From positions 744,001-808,000 of the forward strand of contig CP159990.1 of NCBI GenBank assembly GCA_040702975.1: DNA of 64,000 bases. The letters are read 5' to 3'. Position numbers and translations under genes: made by a program. Within the stretch, counting starts at the first letter, position 1. The number at the start of each line of letters is the position of its first letter. Under the pieces are notes generated by a model. The model had not been told where the DNA came from. It searched no databases and saw nothing but the letters and a program-made list of their open reading frames with translations. Below, piece by piece: positions 8,218 to 16,881 of this stretch. Source of the stretch: Roseburia hominis. Lineage in GTDB: Bacteria > Bacillota > Clostridia > Lachnospirales > Lachnospiraceae.

Positions 8218-8637
8218 ATGGAAAATGAAGTATACGAAAAAGACTATGGAGAGGAATTCCGGGAGAGAAGTGATAGGGCAAAAGGGCAGGACTTTTTAGA
8301 CACATTGATGGATGTTGGCTTCTTCCAGGCGTACCAGGAGGAAATGGACAAAATCCCAAAGCGTGTGGTTCCAAAAGAGAAAGCAGATTATGAGTACCTG
8401 CTTGGAGAATGTGATGCCTATGTGCAGCAGTTTGGCGGAAAGGTACGGGGTGAGGTAGATTACCAGAAATGGCAGGCTACCATAGATCTGTATCAGTCAC
8501 ATTTTGAGTTCTGTGACAGGGAGGCACTGACGCTGCTAAAAGAGATCGCAGAACGGGCGGAGAATGTGACGTTTTCGATTAAGGACGGGCTGTTGCGGAT
8601 GACCGTATTCATTGGGTATTTTGATGAGGTGTATTAA
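8218..8637 (+). CDS. Hypothetical acidic protein
   Basis: 139 residues from ATG 8218, with AGGAAAGGGT ahead of it. The protein is acidic and predicted mostly helical in the first two thirds ('FLDTLMDVGFFQAYQEEMDK'), ending in a short hydrophobic strand-like tail ('LRMTVFIGYFDEVY'). No domain recognised. It is followed by a strong terminator and then an HTH_16-type gene, a neighbourhood typical of Tn916-like conjugative elements, so it is probably an element accessory protein. Confidence 0.6.
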   Translation: MENEVYEKDYGEEFRERSDRAKGQDFLDTLMDVGFFQAYQEEMDKIPKRVVPKEKADYEYLLGECDAYVQQFGGKVRGEVDYQKWQATIDLYQSHFEFCDREALTLLKEIAERAENVTFSIKDGLLRMTVFIGYFDEVY

Positions 8638-8644
8638 GGGTGAG

Positions 8645-8679
8645 AGCATCTGTCAGTGAGGACTGGCGGATGCTTTTTT
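8645..8679 (+). terminator. Rho-independent terminator
   Basis: A 13-bp stem, AGCATCTGTCAGT (8645-8657) with ACTGGCGGATGCT (8662-8674), holds a four-base loop and is followed by six T's. It ends the hypothetical gene at 8218-8637. Confidence 0.85.
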
Positions 8680-8731
8680 CTCACAGATATGGTATGCTGT
8701 AAGCAGAATTATTTGTCGGAGGTACGGAGCC

Positions 8732-9007
8732 ATGGACGATCAGCTGAACCTATTAGATTATGAGACGATCAAGGGTGCTGTTGCTGGAGAGAAATGGGCA
8801 ATGGAACGGATTCTTAAACATTATGATTCCTATATGGCTGAACTTGCTACGGTGAAAGAGACACAGCCGGATGGCAGCGTGAGAGCTTATGTGGATGAGG
8901 ATTTGAAGCAGGAGATAGCGCTGAAACTTTTGGAGGAGATACCGAACTTTCCGCTGGAGAAAGTGGAGAGAGTAGCAAAAGAGGAAGCAGAGGCGGAAAT
9001 TATTTGA
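8732..9007 (+). CDS. HTH_16-type small protein of Tn916-like elements
   Basis: 91 residues; ATG 8732 follows GGAGG. The N-terminus 'YETIKGAVAGEKWAMERILKHYDSYM' matches the helix-turn-helix found in the small orf8-type proteins of Tn916-family elements, which accompany a sigma-like gene and control element transfer. The second half is charged ('DEDLKQEIALKLLEEI') as in that family. In Tn916 the partner sigma gene lies alongside; here none follows, since the next coding trace is a broken aminotransferase end. The element backbone therefore appears to be interrupted here. Confidence 0.75.
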   Translation: MDDQLNLLDYETIKGAVAGEKWAMERILKHYDSYMAELATVKETQPDGSVRAYVDEDLKQEIALKLLEEIPNFPLEKVERVAKEEAEAEII

Positions 9008-9072
9008 GAGCAGTCTTTGCCTTTTATCTCAATTGAGAAAATGCAGGATTAAGGTAAATGTAAAAAATTTAG

Positions 9073-9228
9073 GCATCAAGTTTACGAGAACTGCTTATGA
9101 ATCAAGGCATGAAAGTGCGGGATTGTTCAAAGTTTTATGGACTTGGTAGAAATCATTGTAGAGTTGCAATACGGAACCATAAGGAGAATGAAAAACTTGT
9201 TGCAACTCTACAAGATATATTCAAATAG
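9073..9228 (+). pseudogene. C-terminal remnant of an aminotransferase (HisC/CobD-like)
   Basis: An open stretch ending at TAG 9226-9228 reads '...LLMNQGMKVRDCSKFYGLG', then 'RVAIRNHKENEKLVATLQDI'. This is the typical end of class I/II PLP aminotransferases of the histidinol-phosphate or threonine-phosphate decarboxylase type (RDCS-F--LG; RVA-R---EN--L---L). The body of the gene and any start are missing. It is probably a scar of an earlier deletion. A 14-bp inverted repeat (9156-9169, 9200-9213) lies within it. Confidence 0.6.
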
Positions 9229-9252
9229 TAATTTTACCATTATTATGCGCTG

Positions 9253-10722
9253 CTATAATTGTTCCCGAATAATCTCGGCAAGTGTTATAGCAGCCTTTTC
9301 AAATTCTACACACGATGTATAGGCATAAGAAAGCCGTAGGGAGTTATTGTGTTCAAAGTCATAAATATCTCCAGGATTTAAGAGAATATTTGCTTTGACA
9401 GCATTTTCAAAAAGCCGTTCCATGTTGAGCGGCTTTTTTAGGGTAAGCCAGATGTAAAAGCCGCCTGCAGGAAAATTCCATTTCGCAATATCATCATAGT
9501 AATGTTCCAGAACAGATAGGGCATGGTTTCTGCGCTGCAGTAATTCCCCTTTTAGATCAATCAAATATTTACTATACATCCCACTGGAAAGAAGTTCTGC
9601 AAACACCCATTGTGAAATAGAACTGGCACCGTAGTCCATCTGCATCTTTACATCCCCTAATCTTTGGACGATTGGTTCAGCGGCAATGAGCCAGCCAATA
9701 CGCAGGCCAGGAGCAAAAGATTTCGATGCACTTCCCAAATAAATAACCATGCCTGTCTTATCCATTGATTTTAGTGTTCTGGGGTGATTTCCTTCATAGC
9801 ATAATTCCTGATATGCGCTATCTTCGATAATCGGCAGGCGATTAGCGGTACAAAATGCAATCAGTTCTTCACGTCTGCGCTCTGACATGGATATACCTGT
9901 GGGATTATGGTTGGTGGGTATTGTATAAAGGATAGAGGAGCTTTGCGGATCATTTCTTTTAAGCTGTGATTCTATTTTCCAAAACTGCATTCCATTGGCA
10001 TCCATTGGTACTCCGGATAGGTTCATTCCGGCAGATTGGAATACCTGCAGGGATTTCAGATATGTTGGAGCTTCTGTATATATAGTCGATCCGCTTTTTA
10101 ATAGGCAGACAGAAATTAACTGTAGTGCCTGAAGCGAACCGGATGTAATTAAAATGCAGGAAGGCGGAGCATCAATGCCTAAAGTTCTCATATGGCGGGA
10201 TATAGCTTCCCTCAATGCAGGAAGGCCCAGAGGCTCTAAGTATCCTAAAGAAGTTACCTTTTTACTTAATTCCTCTAATACACATTTCCACATACTTTCA
10301 GGAAAAAGTCGTGGGTCGAGTTCACCAGTTCCTAATCTTATCATGCCGGGTACAAATTCCAAGCGGTTAATAGCCTGAATCGTAGAATTGTTTGCCTGAA
10401 AAAAGCCAGAAGTGACATAGTTGCTCCAGTTTGGAGAAGGGGGCAGGAGCAGTGACCATGTATTACTGACAATCTGTGTTCCAGCTCCATGGCGGCCTTC
10501 AATAATGCCGTAGGAAGTTAATTCTTCTATGGCAGTGACAACTGTACTCCGGTTTACTCCAAAGCTCTCTGCTAAAGTGCGTTGTGGGGGAAGTCTGGTA
10601 CCGATGGGCCATTCACCTATTGCGACTTTATTGCACACGAATTGAACAATTTGCTGGTAAATAGGTGTTGTTGACTTTTTATCTGGTTTCCAGTCTATTT
10701 GGATCGGCAGTGTTCGTTTCAA
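9253..10722 (-). CDS. MocR-type regulator (GntR wHTH fused to aminotransferase fold)
   Basis: 489 residues; TTG 10722 is preceded by CAGGAG at proper distance, and a nearby ATG at 10730 runs straight into a stop. Residues about 12-80 are a GntR winged helix ('PIYQQIVQFVCNKVAIGEWP', 'GTRLPPQRTLAESFGVNRST'). The rest is a class I aminotransferase domain with the PLP lysine in 'YLGSASKSFAPGLRIGW' (about 310-326). Such proteins regulate neighbouring genes by sensing PLP or amino acids. It is divergent from a LysE-type exporter gene 172 bases away, so that gene is its likely target. Confidence 0.9.
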   Translation of the reverse strand: MKRTLPIQIDWKPDKKSTTPIYQQIVQFVCNKVAIGEWPIGTRLPPQRTLAESFGVNRSTVVTAIEELTSYGIIEGRHGAGTQIVSNTWSLLLPPSPNWSNYVTSGFFQANNSTIQAINRLEFVPGMIRLGTGELDPRLFPESMWKCVLEELSKKVTSLGYLEPLGLPALREAISRHMRTLGIDAPPSCILITSGSLQALQLISVCLLKSGSTIYTEAPTYLKSLQVFQSAGMNLSGVPMDANGMQFWKIESQLKRNDPQSSSILYTIPTNHNPTGISMSERRREELIAFCTANRLPIIEDSAYQELCYEGNHPRTLKSMDKTGMVIYLGSASKSFAPGLRIGWLIAAEPIVQRLGDVKMQMDYGASSISQWVFAELLSSGMYSKYLIDLKGELLQRRNHALSVLEHYYDDIAKWNFPAGGFYIWLTLKKPLNMERLFENAVKANILLNPGDIYDFEHNNSLRLSYAYTSCVEFEKAAITLAEIIREQL

Positions 10723-10894
10723 GATATCATCTCCTGTTTTGGTTGGTTCTAATTTTGCATATTTGGATGGTTACAAAAGGGCATAGTGAAGTTATAATTA
10801 GTTAGTAATATGCACGAACAACTTGATTATACCATATAATCTCAGTTGTATGAAGATACAGAAATAAAATTTGGTTGGTTTAGGAGAGAATGAA

Positions 10895-11506
10895 ATGAGT
10901 TATTTTTTACAAGGATTGACGATGGGACTTGCTTATGTTGCCCCGATTGGCCTTCAGAACTTATTTGTTATTAACTCGGCACTGACACATTCACGAAGGC
11001 GGGCGCTTATGACTGCGCTGATTGTGATTTTTTTTGATGTCACACTGGCATTGGCCTGTTTCTTTGGCATTGGTGCCGTAATGCAGCGATATGAGTGGCT
11101 ACAGATGCTGATTCTTTTAGCAGGCAGTCTGATTGTGATCTACATAGGAATTGGATTGCTGAGATCAAAGGTAGAAGAACTGGAAAAGTCAGAATCAGAT
11201 TTATCTGTCCGGAAGACGATTTCTTCTGCCTGTGTTGTAACCTGGTTTAATCCCCAGGCAGTCATAGACGGAACAATGATGCTTGGAGCATTCCGTGTGA
11301 CACTCACTGCATCGCAATCCACACCGTTTATCTCCGGTGTTGCGGCGGCATCCTGTTTATGGTTTACGGGACTGACTTTTGTGATCTCTATTTTTAGCAG
11401 TAGATTTAATGCAAAGGTTCTGCGGGTCATTAATGTAGTTTGTGGCACTGTTATTATATTTTACGGGGTGAAACTGTTCTGGAATTTTGTAATGATGGTT
11501 GTATAA
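10895..11506 (+). CDS. LysE/RhtB-family amino acid exporter
   Basis: 203 residues from ATG 10895, preceded by AGGAGAGAA; an in-frame TTG at 10871 is less likely. About six hydrophobic segments are visible. The N-terminus 'FLQGLTMGLAYVAPIGLQNL' carries the P-G-Q signature that LysE proteins show after the first helix, and 'WFNPQAVIDGTMMLG' is the second conserved region. These membrane proteins export basic or other amino acids. The divergent MocR regulator supports control by an amino acid or PLP signal. The gene ends 10 bases before a broken wHTH module. Confidence 0.88.
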   Translation: MSYFLQGLTMGLAYVAPIGLQNLFVINSALTHSRRRALMTALIVIFFDVTLALACFFGIGAVMQRYEWLQMLILLAGSLIVIYIGIGLLRSKVEELEKSESDLSVRKTISSACVVTWFNPQAVIDGTMMLGAFRVTLTASQSTPFISGVAAASCLWFTGLTFVISIFSSRFNAKVLRVINVVCGTVIIFYGVKLFWNFVMMVV

Positions 11507-11515
11507 GTATCAAAA

Positions 11516-11656
11516 CAGATCTACGAAGCGGTCTGGAGAGAGCCGGGGGATAAGTGTCAGGCTGCGGTTACAAATGTGGTGAGTGCGCTTAGAAGGAAGA
11601 TTGGGTATGGGTATATAGAGACTGTGGTTGGGAGAGGGTATCGGTTTGTGGGGTGA
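11516..11656 (+). pseudogene. Truncated winged-helix module (wHTH copy 2)
   Basis: Only the last 46 codons of the wHTH domain remain: 'QIYEAVWREPGDKCQAAVTN', then 'VVSALRRKIG', then 'TVVGRGYRFVG' and TGA. No start codon and no first helix are present. The DNA is close to copies 5 and 7. It follows the LysE gene directly. Confidence 0.8.
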
Positions 11657-11661
11657 GAATA

Positions 11662-11710
11662 GAGCTGGTAGCAGGCATCTGGAAACAGGTGTGGCTATCG
11701 GTTCTTTTTG
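11662..11710 (+). terminator. Conserved hairpin behind wHTH copy 2
   Basis: GAGCTGGTAGC...CATCTGGAAACAGGTG...GCTATCGGTTC folds into a long imperfect stem and ends in a T run. Almost the same 40 bases follow wHTH copies 5 (20028) and 7 (26818). Confidence 0.75.
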
Positions 11711-12049
11711 TATGGATAAACTTTACTTCGTATGAGCATATGGATAGCCACTCGAAAAAAAGATATAAAAAAATTCCTCCAAACTGAAAACAGGTCTGGA
11801 GAGTGTTTGTTAGGTCTTTCGGGCATAGCAAAACCGCCCACTAAAACACTGTTTTTTTATTTGGTGGGCGTTCACCTTAAAACCTTACGAAATAAAATAG
11901 AACCAACAAACGGTGATTTCTTTTCACCAGTTCATTGGCTCTGTGATTACTACTACTTGAAAGTTTTTGATTTCTATCAATGTTTCTAGCTTGCATTAAG
12001 GGCAATAAAGCGGAAGGTTTTAATAACTCTGCTACATTTTTACTATTGT
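11711..12049. other. Intergenic region with a hairpin
   Basis: I see no credible gene here. CGCCCAC (11835-11841) and GTGGGCG (11864-11870) form a hairpin. Read leftward it could end the LysR transcript, although the T run (GGTTTTG) is short. Confidence 0.5.
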
Positions 12050-12928
12050 TTAGCCAAAATTTATATTGATAAATTTTAAGATATTGTTATTAAAAGGTTG
12101 AATGTGATTATATAAAAAGCCAATCTCACGAGGGGGAATTGGTTTTGATAAGTTTATTTCTATGAGAGAAGACGATTCTATTTCGTGTTCAACGAATTGT
12201 TTTACAACACATGATATGCCAATGCTCATTTTTGCAAATTCGATAAGCATATCCATATCATTAATTTCCAAAATATGTGATGGCATTATATTGTTTTTGG
12301 CATAGTAGTTATTTATATGTGTGCGAGAACCGTTATCTTTATTAAGTAGCATAATATTTCCATGTTCAAAAATTTCATCATTTGTACAGTTTAATTTATT
12401 TCTATATGTGGGGGTACAAACAAAAACATATTCAATTATCCCTAATGAATGGTATTGAGATTTGCCTAATTTTTCTGGCTTTGCTACAAAGGCTAAATCA
12501 ATATTGCCTTTTTCAATCATAGAACAAGCATTTGATGAAGAGGTACAGGTAATGGATACGTCGGTATTGGGGTATTGATGTGTAAACTCTTTGAGGTAAG
12601 GCATAAGAAAATGTTTGCACAATACATTACTTGCAGCTATCCGTAAATGTCCTGTACTTTTGGGCGATTTAAGAAGCTGTTCTGTATCAGAAAGCAAATT
12701 AAATGCTCGCCTTGCATTGTCATATAGTATTTTCCCCTTTTCAGTAAGAGAAACGCCCTTGGGGTTTCGTATAAAGAGCGTGGTATTTAGGCTTTCTTCC
12801 AGTTTTTTAATTGTAATGCTTACGGCAGGCTGGGATATATATAATTGTGTTGCTGCTTTTGATATGCTTTTACATTCAGCCACTGAAAGAAAAATTTTAT
12901 ATTTCGTAAGATTATCAAATATGTCCAT
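12050..12928 (-). CDS. LysR-family transcriptional regulator
   Basis: 292 residues from ATG 12928, which stands 7 bases after GGAGAG; an in-frame ATG at 12943 is possible. Residues about 1-60 are the LysR winged helix: 'KYKIFLSVAECKSISKAATQ', 'LYISQPAVSITIKKLEESLN'. The C-terminal effector domain follows from about residue 85. It is divergent from a methyltransferase gene 112 bases away, the usual geometry for LysR control of a neighbour. A base-composition shift to AT-rich sequence sets the LysR/methyltransferase pair apart from the ilvBN region. Confidence 0.9.
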   Translation of the reverse strand: MDIFDNLTKYKIFLSVAECKSISKAATQLYISQPAVSITIKKLEESLNTTLFIRNPKGVSLTEKGKILYDNARRAFNLLSDTEQLLKSPKSTGHLRIAASNVLCKHFLMPYLKEFTHQYPNTDVSITCTSSSNACSMIEKGNIDLAFVAKPEKLGKSQYHSLGIIEYVFVCTPTYRNKLNCTNDEIFEHGNIMLLNKDNGSRTHINNYYAKNNIMPSHILEINDMDMLIEFAKMSIGISCVVKQFVEHEIESSSLIEINLSKPIPPREIGFLYNHIQPFNNNILKFININFG

Positions 12929-13040
12929 ATCACATCTCTCCATAAATTTTATTTATATGTTTGATAAAATACATATATTTGAATTATATCATTAGGGGTA
13001 CTATAATTCAAGATAGAAAATAAGAAGGAGGTGTTATTGA

Positions 13041-13820
13041 ATGAACACATTTGAATTTGATGGAAAGAAGTACAAAATGGCTTCAATACATCAAAAAGAG
13101 TGGGGAAATACACTGATTTCAGAACTTCAACTCAAAGGAGATGAAAGAATTTTGGATTTGGGTTGTGGAGATGGAGTTTTAACAGAGCAATTATCTTTAG
13201 CAGTACCAAATGGAAAGGTTTTAGGTATTGATGCTTCAATTGGGATGATAAAAACGGCAAAAAGCATTAAAAAAGATAACATTGAATTCCAACAATTGGA
13301 TATCAACGAAATAGATTATAAAAATGAATTTGATGTTATTTTTTCAAATGCTGCATTACATTGGGTTAAAGACCATAAAAGATTGCTGAAAAGTGCATAT
13401 AAAGCATTAAAGATGCAAGGAGTAGTGTTGTGGGATTTTGGCGGTGATGGTAATTGTGCGAACTTTATCGATGTGGTTCGTAAAAAAATAATGGATGATA
13501 AATATGCAGGATATTTTAAAGGTTTTGAATGGCCATGGTTCATGCCATCAAAATCTCAATATGAGGATTTAATGTATTTTAGTGGCTTTTCTAATTTTAC
13601 AATTATGGAGGTGAACAGAGATAGGTATTTTTCAAATGAAGATGAAATGATAAGATGGATAGACCAGCCTTCTATTGTTCCGTTTCTTAAATATATACCC
13701 GATAAAGAAAAAGATATATTTCGTGATGAGATAATTGCTGAAATGAAAAAAAGAACGCAGCAGTCAAACGGTACTTATTTTGAAACTTTTCGCAGATTAA
13801 AAATATATGCTAAAAAATAA
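13041..13820 (+). CDS. Class I SAM-dependent methyltransferase
   Basis: 259 residues; ATG 13041 follows AAGGAGG. Motif I for SAM binding is 'ERILDLGCGDGVLTEQL' (about 35-51), motif II 'GKVLGIDASIGMI', and the post-motif 'FDVIFSNAALHWVKDH' (about 97-112). The last of these resembles trans-aconitate methyltransferase-like enzymes, which keep 'N-ALHW'. Substrate unknown. It is divergent from the LysR gene and followed by a cysteine-rich KTR gene. Confidence 0.88.
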   Translation: MNTFEFDGKKYKMASIHQKEWGNTLISELQLKGDERILDLGCGDGVLTEQLSLAVPNGKVLGIDASIGMIKTAKSIKKDNIEFQQLDINEIDYKNEFDVIFSNAALHWVKDHKRLLKSAYKALKMQGVVLWDFGGDGNCANFIDVVRKKIMDDKYAGYFKGFEWPWFMPSKSQYEDLMYFSGFSNFTIMEVNRDRYFSNEDEMIRWIDQPSIVPFLKYIPDKEKDIFRDEIIAEMKKRTQQSNGTYFETFRRLKIYAKK

Positions 13821-13843
13821 ACTAAACAAAGGAAAGGGGATAT

Positions 13844-14032
13844 TTGAAAAAAATAGAATGGATACGTTGCCCTATTTGCAATGGTAGGACACGTAATAAA
13901 GTTAGAGAAGATACAGTTTTGATAAATTATCCTTTCTATTGTCCAAAATGTAAACAAGAAAATTTAATCAATGTAAAGTTATTAAAGGTAGTAGTTATCA
14001 AAGAGCCAGACGCTAAGACGCAGAGCCGGTAA
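13844..14032 (+). CDS. Cysteine-rich KTR-type small protein
   Basis: 62 residues from TTG 13844, preceded by AAAGGGGAT. Two CxxC pairs, 'RCPICN' (8-13) and 'YCPKCK' (32-37), predict a zinc ribbon. The ending 'IKEPDAKTQSR' is the hallmark of the Cys-rich KTR family of Tn916/Tn1549-type elements. The last three codons and the stop also form the 5' arm of a terminator, which may explain why this ending is so conserved. Function unknown, probably nucleic-acid binding. Confidence 0.88.
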   Translation: MKKIEWIRCPICNGRTRNKVREDTVLINYPFYCPKCKQENLINVKLLKVVVIKEPDAKTQSR

Positions 14033-14074
14033 CCCATAGAAGCATTTTCTTAGGTTGTCGGCTCGATTTTTTTT
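14023..14074 (+). terminator. Terminator overlapping the KTR gene end
   Basis: GAGCCGGTAACC (14023-14034) pairs with GGTTGTCGGCTC (14053-14064), and a run of T's follows (14066-14073). The 5' arm includes the final codons and TAA of the KTR gene. Confidence 0.85.
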
Positions 14075-14141
14075 ATAAGGCGGGTGATGTACAATAGGAA
14101 AAATTCTTATACTGACTTTCGCAGACTCGGAAGAACATATC

Positions 14142-14495
14142 GTGAATAAAATCCTTACAGCGGTGGAAGGTGAGACAGGAATGGAATCTATTCAAAATCC
14201 CCATTCCCCATCCGTTCTTACCTTCTCCGGACTGGAAATCCACATACACGAACAGACCGTCTACCATAACGATACGCTCATCCCACTGACACATCATGAG
14301 TTCTTTACTCTTACATATTTGGCATCCCATCCATCCTGGGTGTTTAGTAAAGAGCAGATCTATGAGGCAGTATGGAAAGAGCATGGTACGAATTGTGGTA
14401 GTGCCGTGACAAATGTAGTGAGTCAAATACGGAGGAAGATCGGCGATGAGTATATTGAGACTGTGATTGGCAGCGGGTATCGTTTTGTGGGGTGA
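14142..14495 (+). CDS. Orphan OmpR-type winged-helix protein (wHTH copy 3)
   Basis: 117 residues from GTG 14142. The true start may lie further upstream, because the frame is open from 14088 and reads 'IGKILILTFADSEEHIVNKI', though with only ATA or ATT as possible starts. The domain at about 45-117 is intact: 'LTHHEFFTLTYLASHPSWVF', 'SKEQIYEAVWKE', 'VSQIRRKIG', 'TVIGSGYRFVG'. The upstream stretch looks faintly like the first strand of a response-regulator receiver, which would fit descent from a full response regulator. Followed by its own terminator. Confidence 0.8.
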   Translation: MNKILTAVEGETGMESIQNPHSPSVLTFSGLEIHIHEQTVYHNDTLIPLTHHEFFTLTYLASHPSWVFSKEQIYEAVWKEHGTNCGSAVTNVVSQIRRKIGDEYIETVIGSGYRFVG

Positions 14496-14503
14496 GAATA
14501 GAG

Positions 14504-14549
14504 GCAGAAGTAGTTGTTCTGTTATGGGAGCAGTTACCTCTGCTTTTTT
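14504..14549 (+). terminator. Terminator after wHTH copy 3
   Basis: GCAGAAGTAGTTGTTC (14504-14519) pairs imperfectly with GAGCAGTTACCTCTGC (14528-14543), and six T's follow. Confidence 0.75.
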
Positions 14550-14672
14550 AAGTTATCAGAAAGTTTAGGATCATTTAAGACTGTATGACTTGCTTCTTTC
14601 GCTTTGGCGAAATATAATAAAATCATTGTGCATAGAAAAAATAAGAGTGCGGTATCAAAATCTTCTCGCTTG

Positions 14673-14689
14673 TTAAGATTAAATTAAGA
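14673..14689 (+). promoter_or_regulatory. Response-regulator box 1
   Basis: TTAAGATTAAATTAAGA is a direct repeat of TTAAG at 11-base spacing, as OmpR-type regulators bind. It lies about 90 bases upstream of the response-regulator gene and recurs with one change at 16878 before the ABC genes. Confidence 0.65.
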
Positions 14690-14777
14690 TTGCATAAAGG
14701 CTATATTAAGAGTGAAACAGTATTCTATATAGATAAGACTGATAAAAATAAACCGCAGTTAGAAAGGTAAATATGAA

Positions 14778-15482
14778 ATGGCTGAATATAAAATAATGAT
14801 TGTTGACGATGAACCAGATATTTTGATTCTGCTGGAAAAGGCACTGAATATGGAGGGTTTTTCTGATATTGTCAAATGTGGTAATGGACTCGTTGCCGTA
14901 GATGCCTGCCAAAAACTCCTCCCAGATCTTATGATTTTGGATGTGATGCTGCCGGACATCGACGGTTATGAGGTGTGCAGACAAATCAGGCAGTTTTCCC
15001 ATTGCCCGATCCTGTTCCTTTCCTCAAAAAATGATGAAGTTGATAAGATACTCGGTTTGGCTGTGGGCGGCGATGATTATGTTACAAAGCCTTTTAGTCC
15101 CAAGGAGGTAGCTTTTCGAGTGAAAGCACAACTGCGTCGGGCTGAATATCAGAAAAGCCCGGATAGAACCCACATTATCACTGTTGGAGATTTAGTGATT
15201 GACCCGGACGGTTGCGGAGCCGCAAAGAGTGGCAGGGATATGGAACTGACTGCAAGAGAATTTGAAATTCTGCATTATCTGGCCCAAAATTTAGGACGTG
15301 TAGTAAGCCGTGAACGTCTGTATGAAGCGATTTGGGGCGAAGATAGCTTTGGGTGTGACAATACGATCATGGTGCATATCAGGCATCTGCGCGAAAAACT
15401 GGAGGATAATCCCACAAAGCCGCAGTATATTATCACAATGAAAGGTTTAGGTTATAAGCTGGTGAATCCTGATGAAAAATAG
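14778..15482 (+). CDS. OmpR-family response regulator
   Basis: 234 residues from ATG 14778. Receiver domain at 5-120: acidic pair in 'IMIVDDEPDIL', phospho-acceptor aspartate in 'LMILDVMLPDIDG' (about 54), and the lysine in 'YVTKPFSP' (about 104). The winged-helix output domain at about 135-232 has 'LTAREFEILHYLAQNLGRVV' and 'TMKGLGYKLV'. It overlaps the histidine kinase gene by 11 bases. With the kinase, ABC exporter and secreted protein downstream it forms a sensing-and-export system of the kind that answers antimicrobial peptides or other envelope stress. Confidence 0.92.
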   Translation: MAEYKIMIVDDEPDILILLEKALNMEGFSDIVKCGNGLVAVDACQKLLPDLMILDVMLPDIDGYEVCRQIRQFSHCPILFLSSKNDEVDKILGLAVGGDDYVTKPFSPKEVAFRVKAQLRRAEYQKSPDRTHIITVGDLVIDPDGCGAAKSGRDMELTAREFEILHYLAQNLGRVVSRERLYEAIWGEDSFGCDNTIMVHIRHLREKLEDNPTKPQYIITMKGLGYKLVNPDEK

Positions 15483-16881
15483 ATGGAAAAGAAATCCGCT
15501 TGTAAGAATTGTTGTTTTACTCGTTGCATTGGTATTGATCGGAGCTGCTTCGGGAATTGGATTGTTTTATTATGCTTTTTCCATCCCTGAACCGGAAGGG
15601 TTAAGTCTGGCAGCATGGCCGAACCGCTTTACTGAAAATTTTTCAACATGGATACAAAATGAGGATGGATCGATTACAATAGAGGACATAGGATTAGAAA
15701 GGCTGGACGAATATGGGCTTTGGCTTCAAGTCGTTGATGAATCAGGACAGGAAATTTTTTCCCATAACAAGCCCTCAGATTATCCTTCCAATTACTCGGC
15801 CTCTGAATTGGTGGAATTGGCGGCAAGCGGATATGAAAACGGGAATACAGTTTTTGTGAGCAGTTATGAAGATTCCGGCAATACATGGAACTACATTGTT
15901 GGTTTTCCTTATGCTATTGGGAAATATATGCTCTATTATAACGGTGAAACCGTGAGCCGTCTTTCTCCGATGTTTCGGATGGGGATATTTTTTATAATCT
16001 TTGTGGGCAGTTCGCTATTTCTTATTTATGGTTTTTGGCTCACACGCCAAATGGGGAAAATATCAAGAGGGATTGGCGCTGTTTCACTCCGCACCTATCA
16101 GAAGCTCCCGGAAAAAGGCATATTCAATGGTATTTACGCGGCACTCAATAAAATGGACGCAGAAATTCGTTACAGCGATCAGCTCAAGAACAAAACAGAG
16201 CGTGCGCGTCAGGAATGGATTGCCAATATCACTCATGACTTAAAAACCCCACTTTCTCCTGTAAAGGGATATGCGGAGCTGCTTGCGCATGGGACGGCAA
16301 ACGATAGCCAGACGGTGCAGGAATATGGTTCGATTATCTTGAAAAATGTCGATCATGTCGAAAAGCTGATAAATGATCTGAAGCTGACCTATCAACTGGA
16401 ATCAGGGGCATTGCCCTTTCATCCCGAACAGGTGCGGCTGGTGCGCTATCTAAAAGAATTGGTGATAGATATTGTAAACGACCCGGCATTTTCAAATCGA
16501 AACATAGAGTTTGAATGTGACCTTCCAGAGATTACAGCCACCATTGACCCTGATCTATTTCATCGGGCGGTGTGCAATCTTGTTGTCAACGCACTTGTTC
16601 ATAATCCGCCTGACACAACGATAACTGTATCTGTTTCGGAAGATAATGGAAAGGGCATCTGTCTTTCCGTCCGTGATAATGGAGTAGGGATAAGCGAGAC
16701 GGAACAGGCTGAACTGTTCACCAGATATTATCGAGGAACCAATACAAAAGAAAAGCCGGAGGGCAGCGGCCTGGGACTTGCGATTGCAAAGCAAATTATC
16801 ACACTGCACGGTGGCGATATTGCTGTTAAGAGTAAGCTGGGCGATGGTACGGAGTTTTCAATACAGATTCCTGCAAATTAA
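15472..16881 (+). CDS. Sensor histidine kinase
   Basis: 469 residues from ATG 15472, inside the end of the regulator gene. TM1 is at about 10-32 ('IVVLLVALVLIGAASGIGLF') and TM2 at about 168-188, bracketing an extracellular domain of about 135 residues. A HAMP-like linker leads to the phospho-acceptor helix 'WIANITHDLKTPLSPVKGYA' (His at about 254). The ATPase domain shows 'NLVVNALVHNPPD' (N box), 'RDNGVGISE' (G1) and 'GSGLGLAIAKQII' (G2). Complete. The input signal cannot be read from the sequence. Confidence 0.92.
   Translation: MKNRWKRNPLVRIVVLLVALVLIGAASGIGLFYYAFSIPEPEGLSLAAWPNRFTENFSTWIQNEDGSITIEDIGLERLDEYGLWLQVVDESGQEIFSHNKPSDYPSNYSASELVELAASGYENGNTVFVSSYEDSGNTWNYIVGFPYAIGKYMLYYNGETVSRLSPMFRMGIFFIIFVGSSLFLIYGFWLTRQMGKISRGIGAVSLRTYQKLPEKGIFNGIYAALNKMDAEIRYSDQLKNKTERARQEWIANITHDLKTPLSPVKGYAELLAHGTANDSQTVQEYGSIILKNVDHVEKLINDLKLTYQLESGALPFHPEQVRLVRYLKELVIDIVNDPAFSNRNIEFECDLPEITATIDPDLFHRAVCNLVVNALVHNPPDTTITVSVSEDNGKGICLSVRDNGVGISETEQAELFTRYYRGTNTKEKPEGSGLGLAIAKQIITLHGGDIAVKSKLGDGTEFSIQIPAN

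Noticed and set aside
9156..9213. 14-bp inverted repeat TTGTAGAGTTGCAA / TTGCAACTCTACAA as a terminator or att site
   Set aside because: It lies inside a broken aminotransferase frame, has a 30-base loop and no T run; chance or a relic is as likely.
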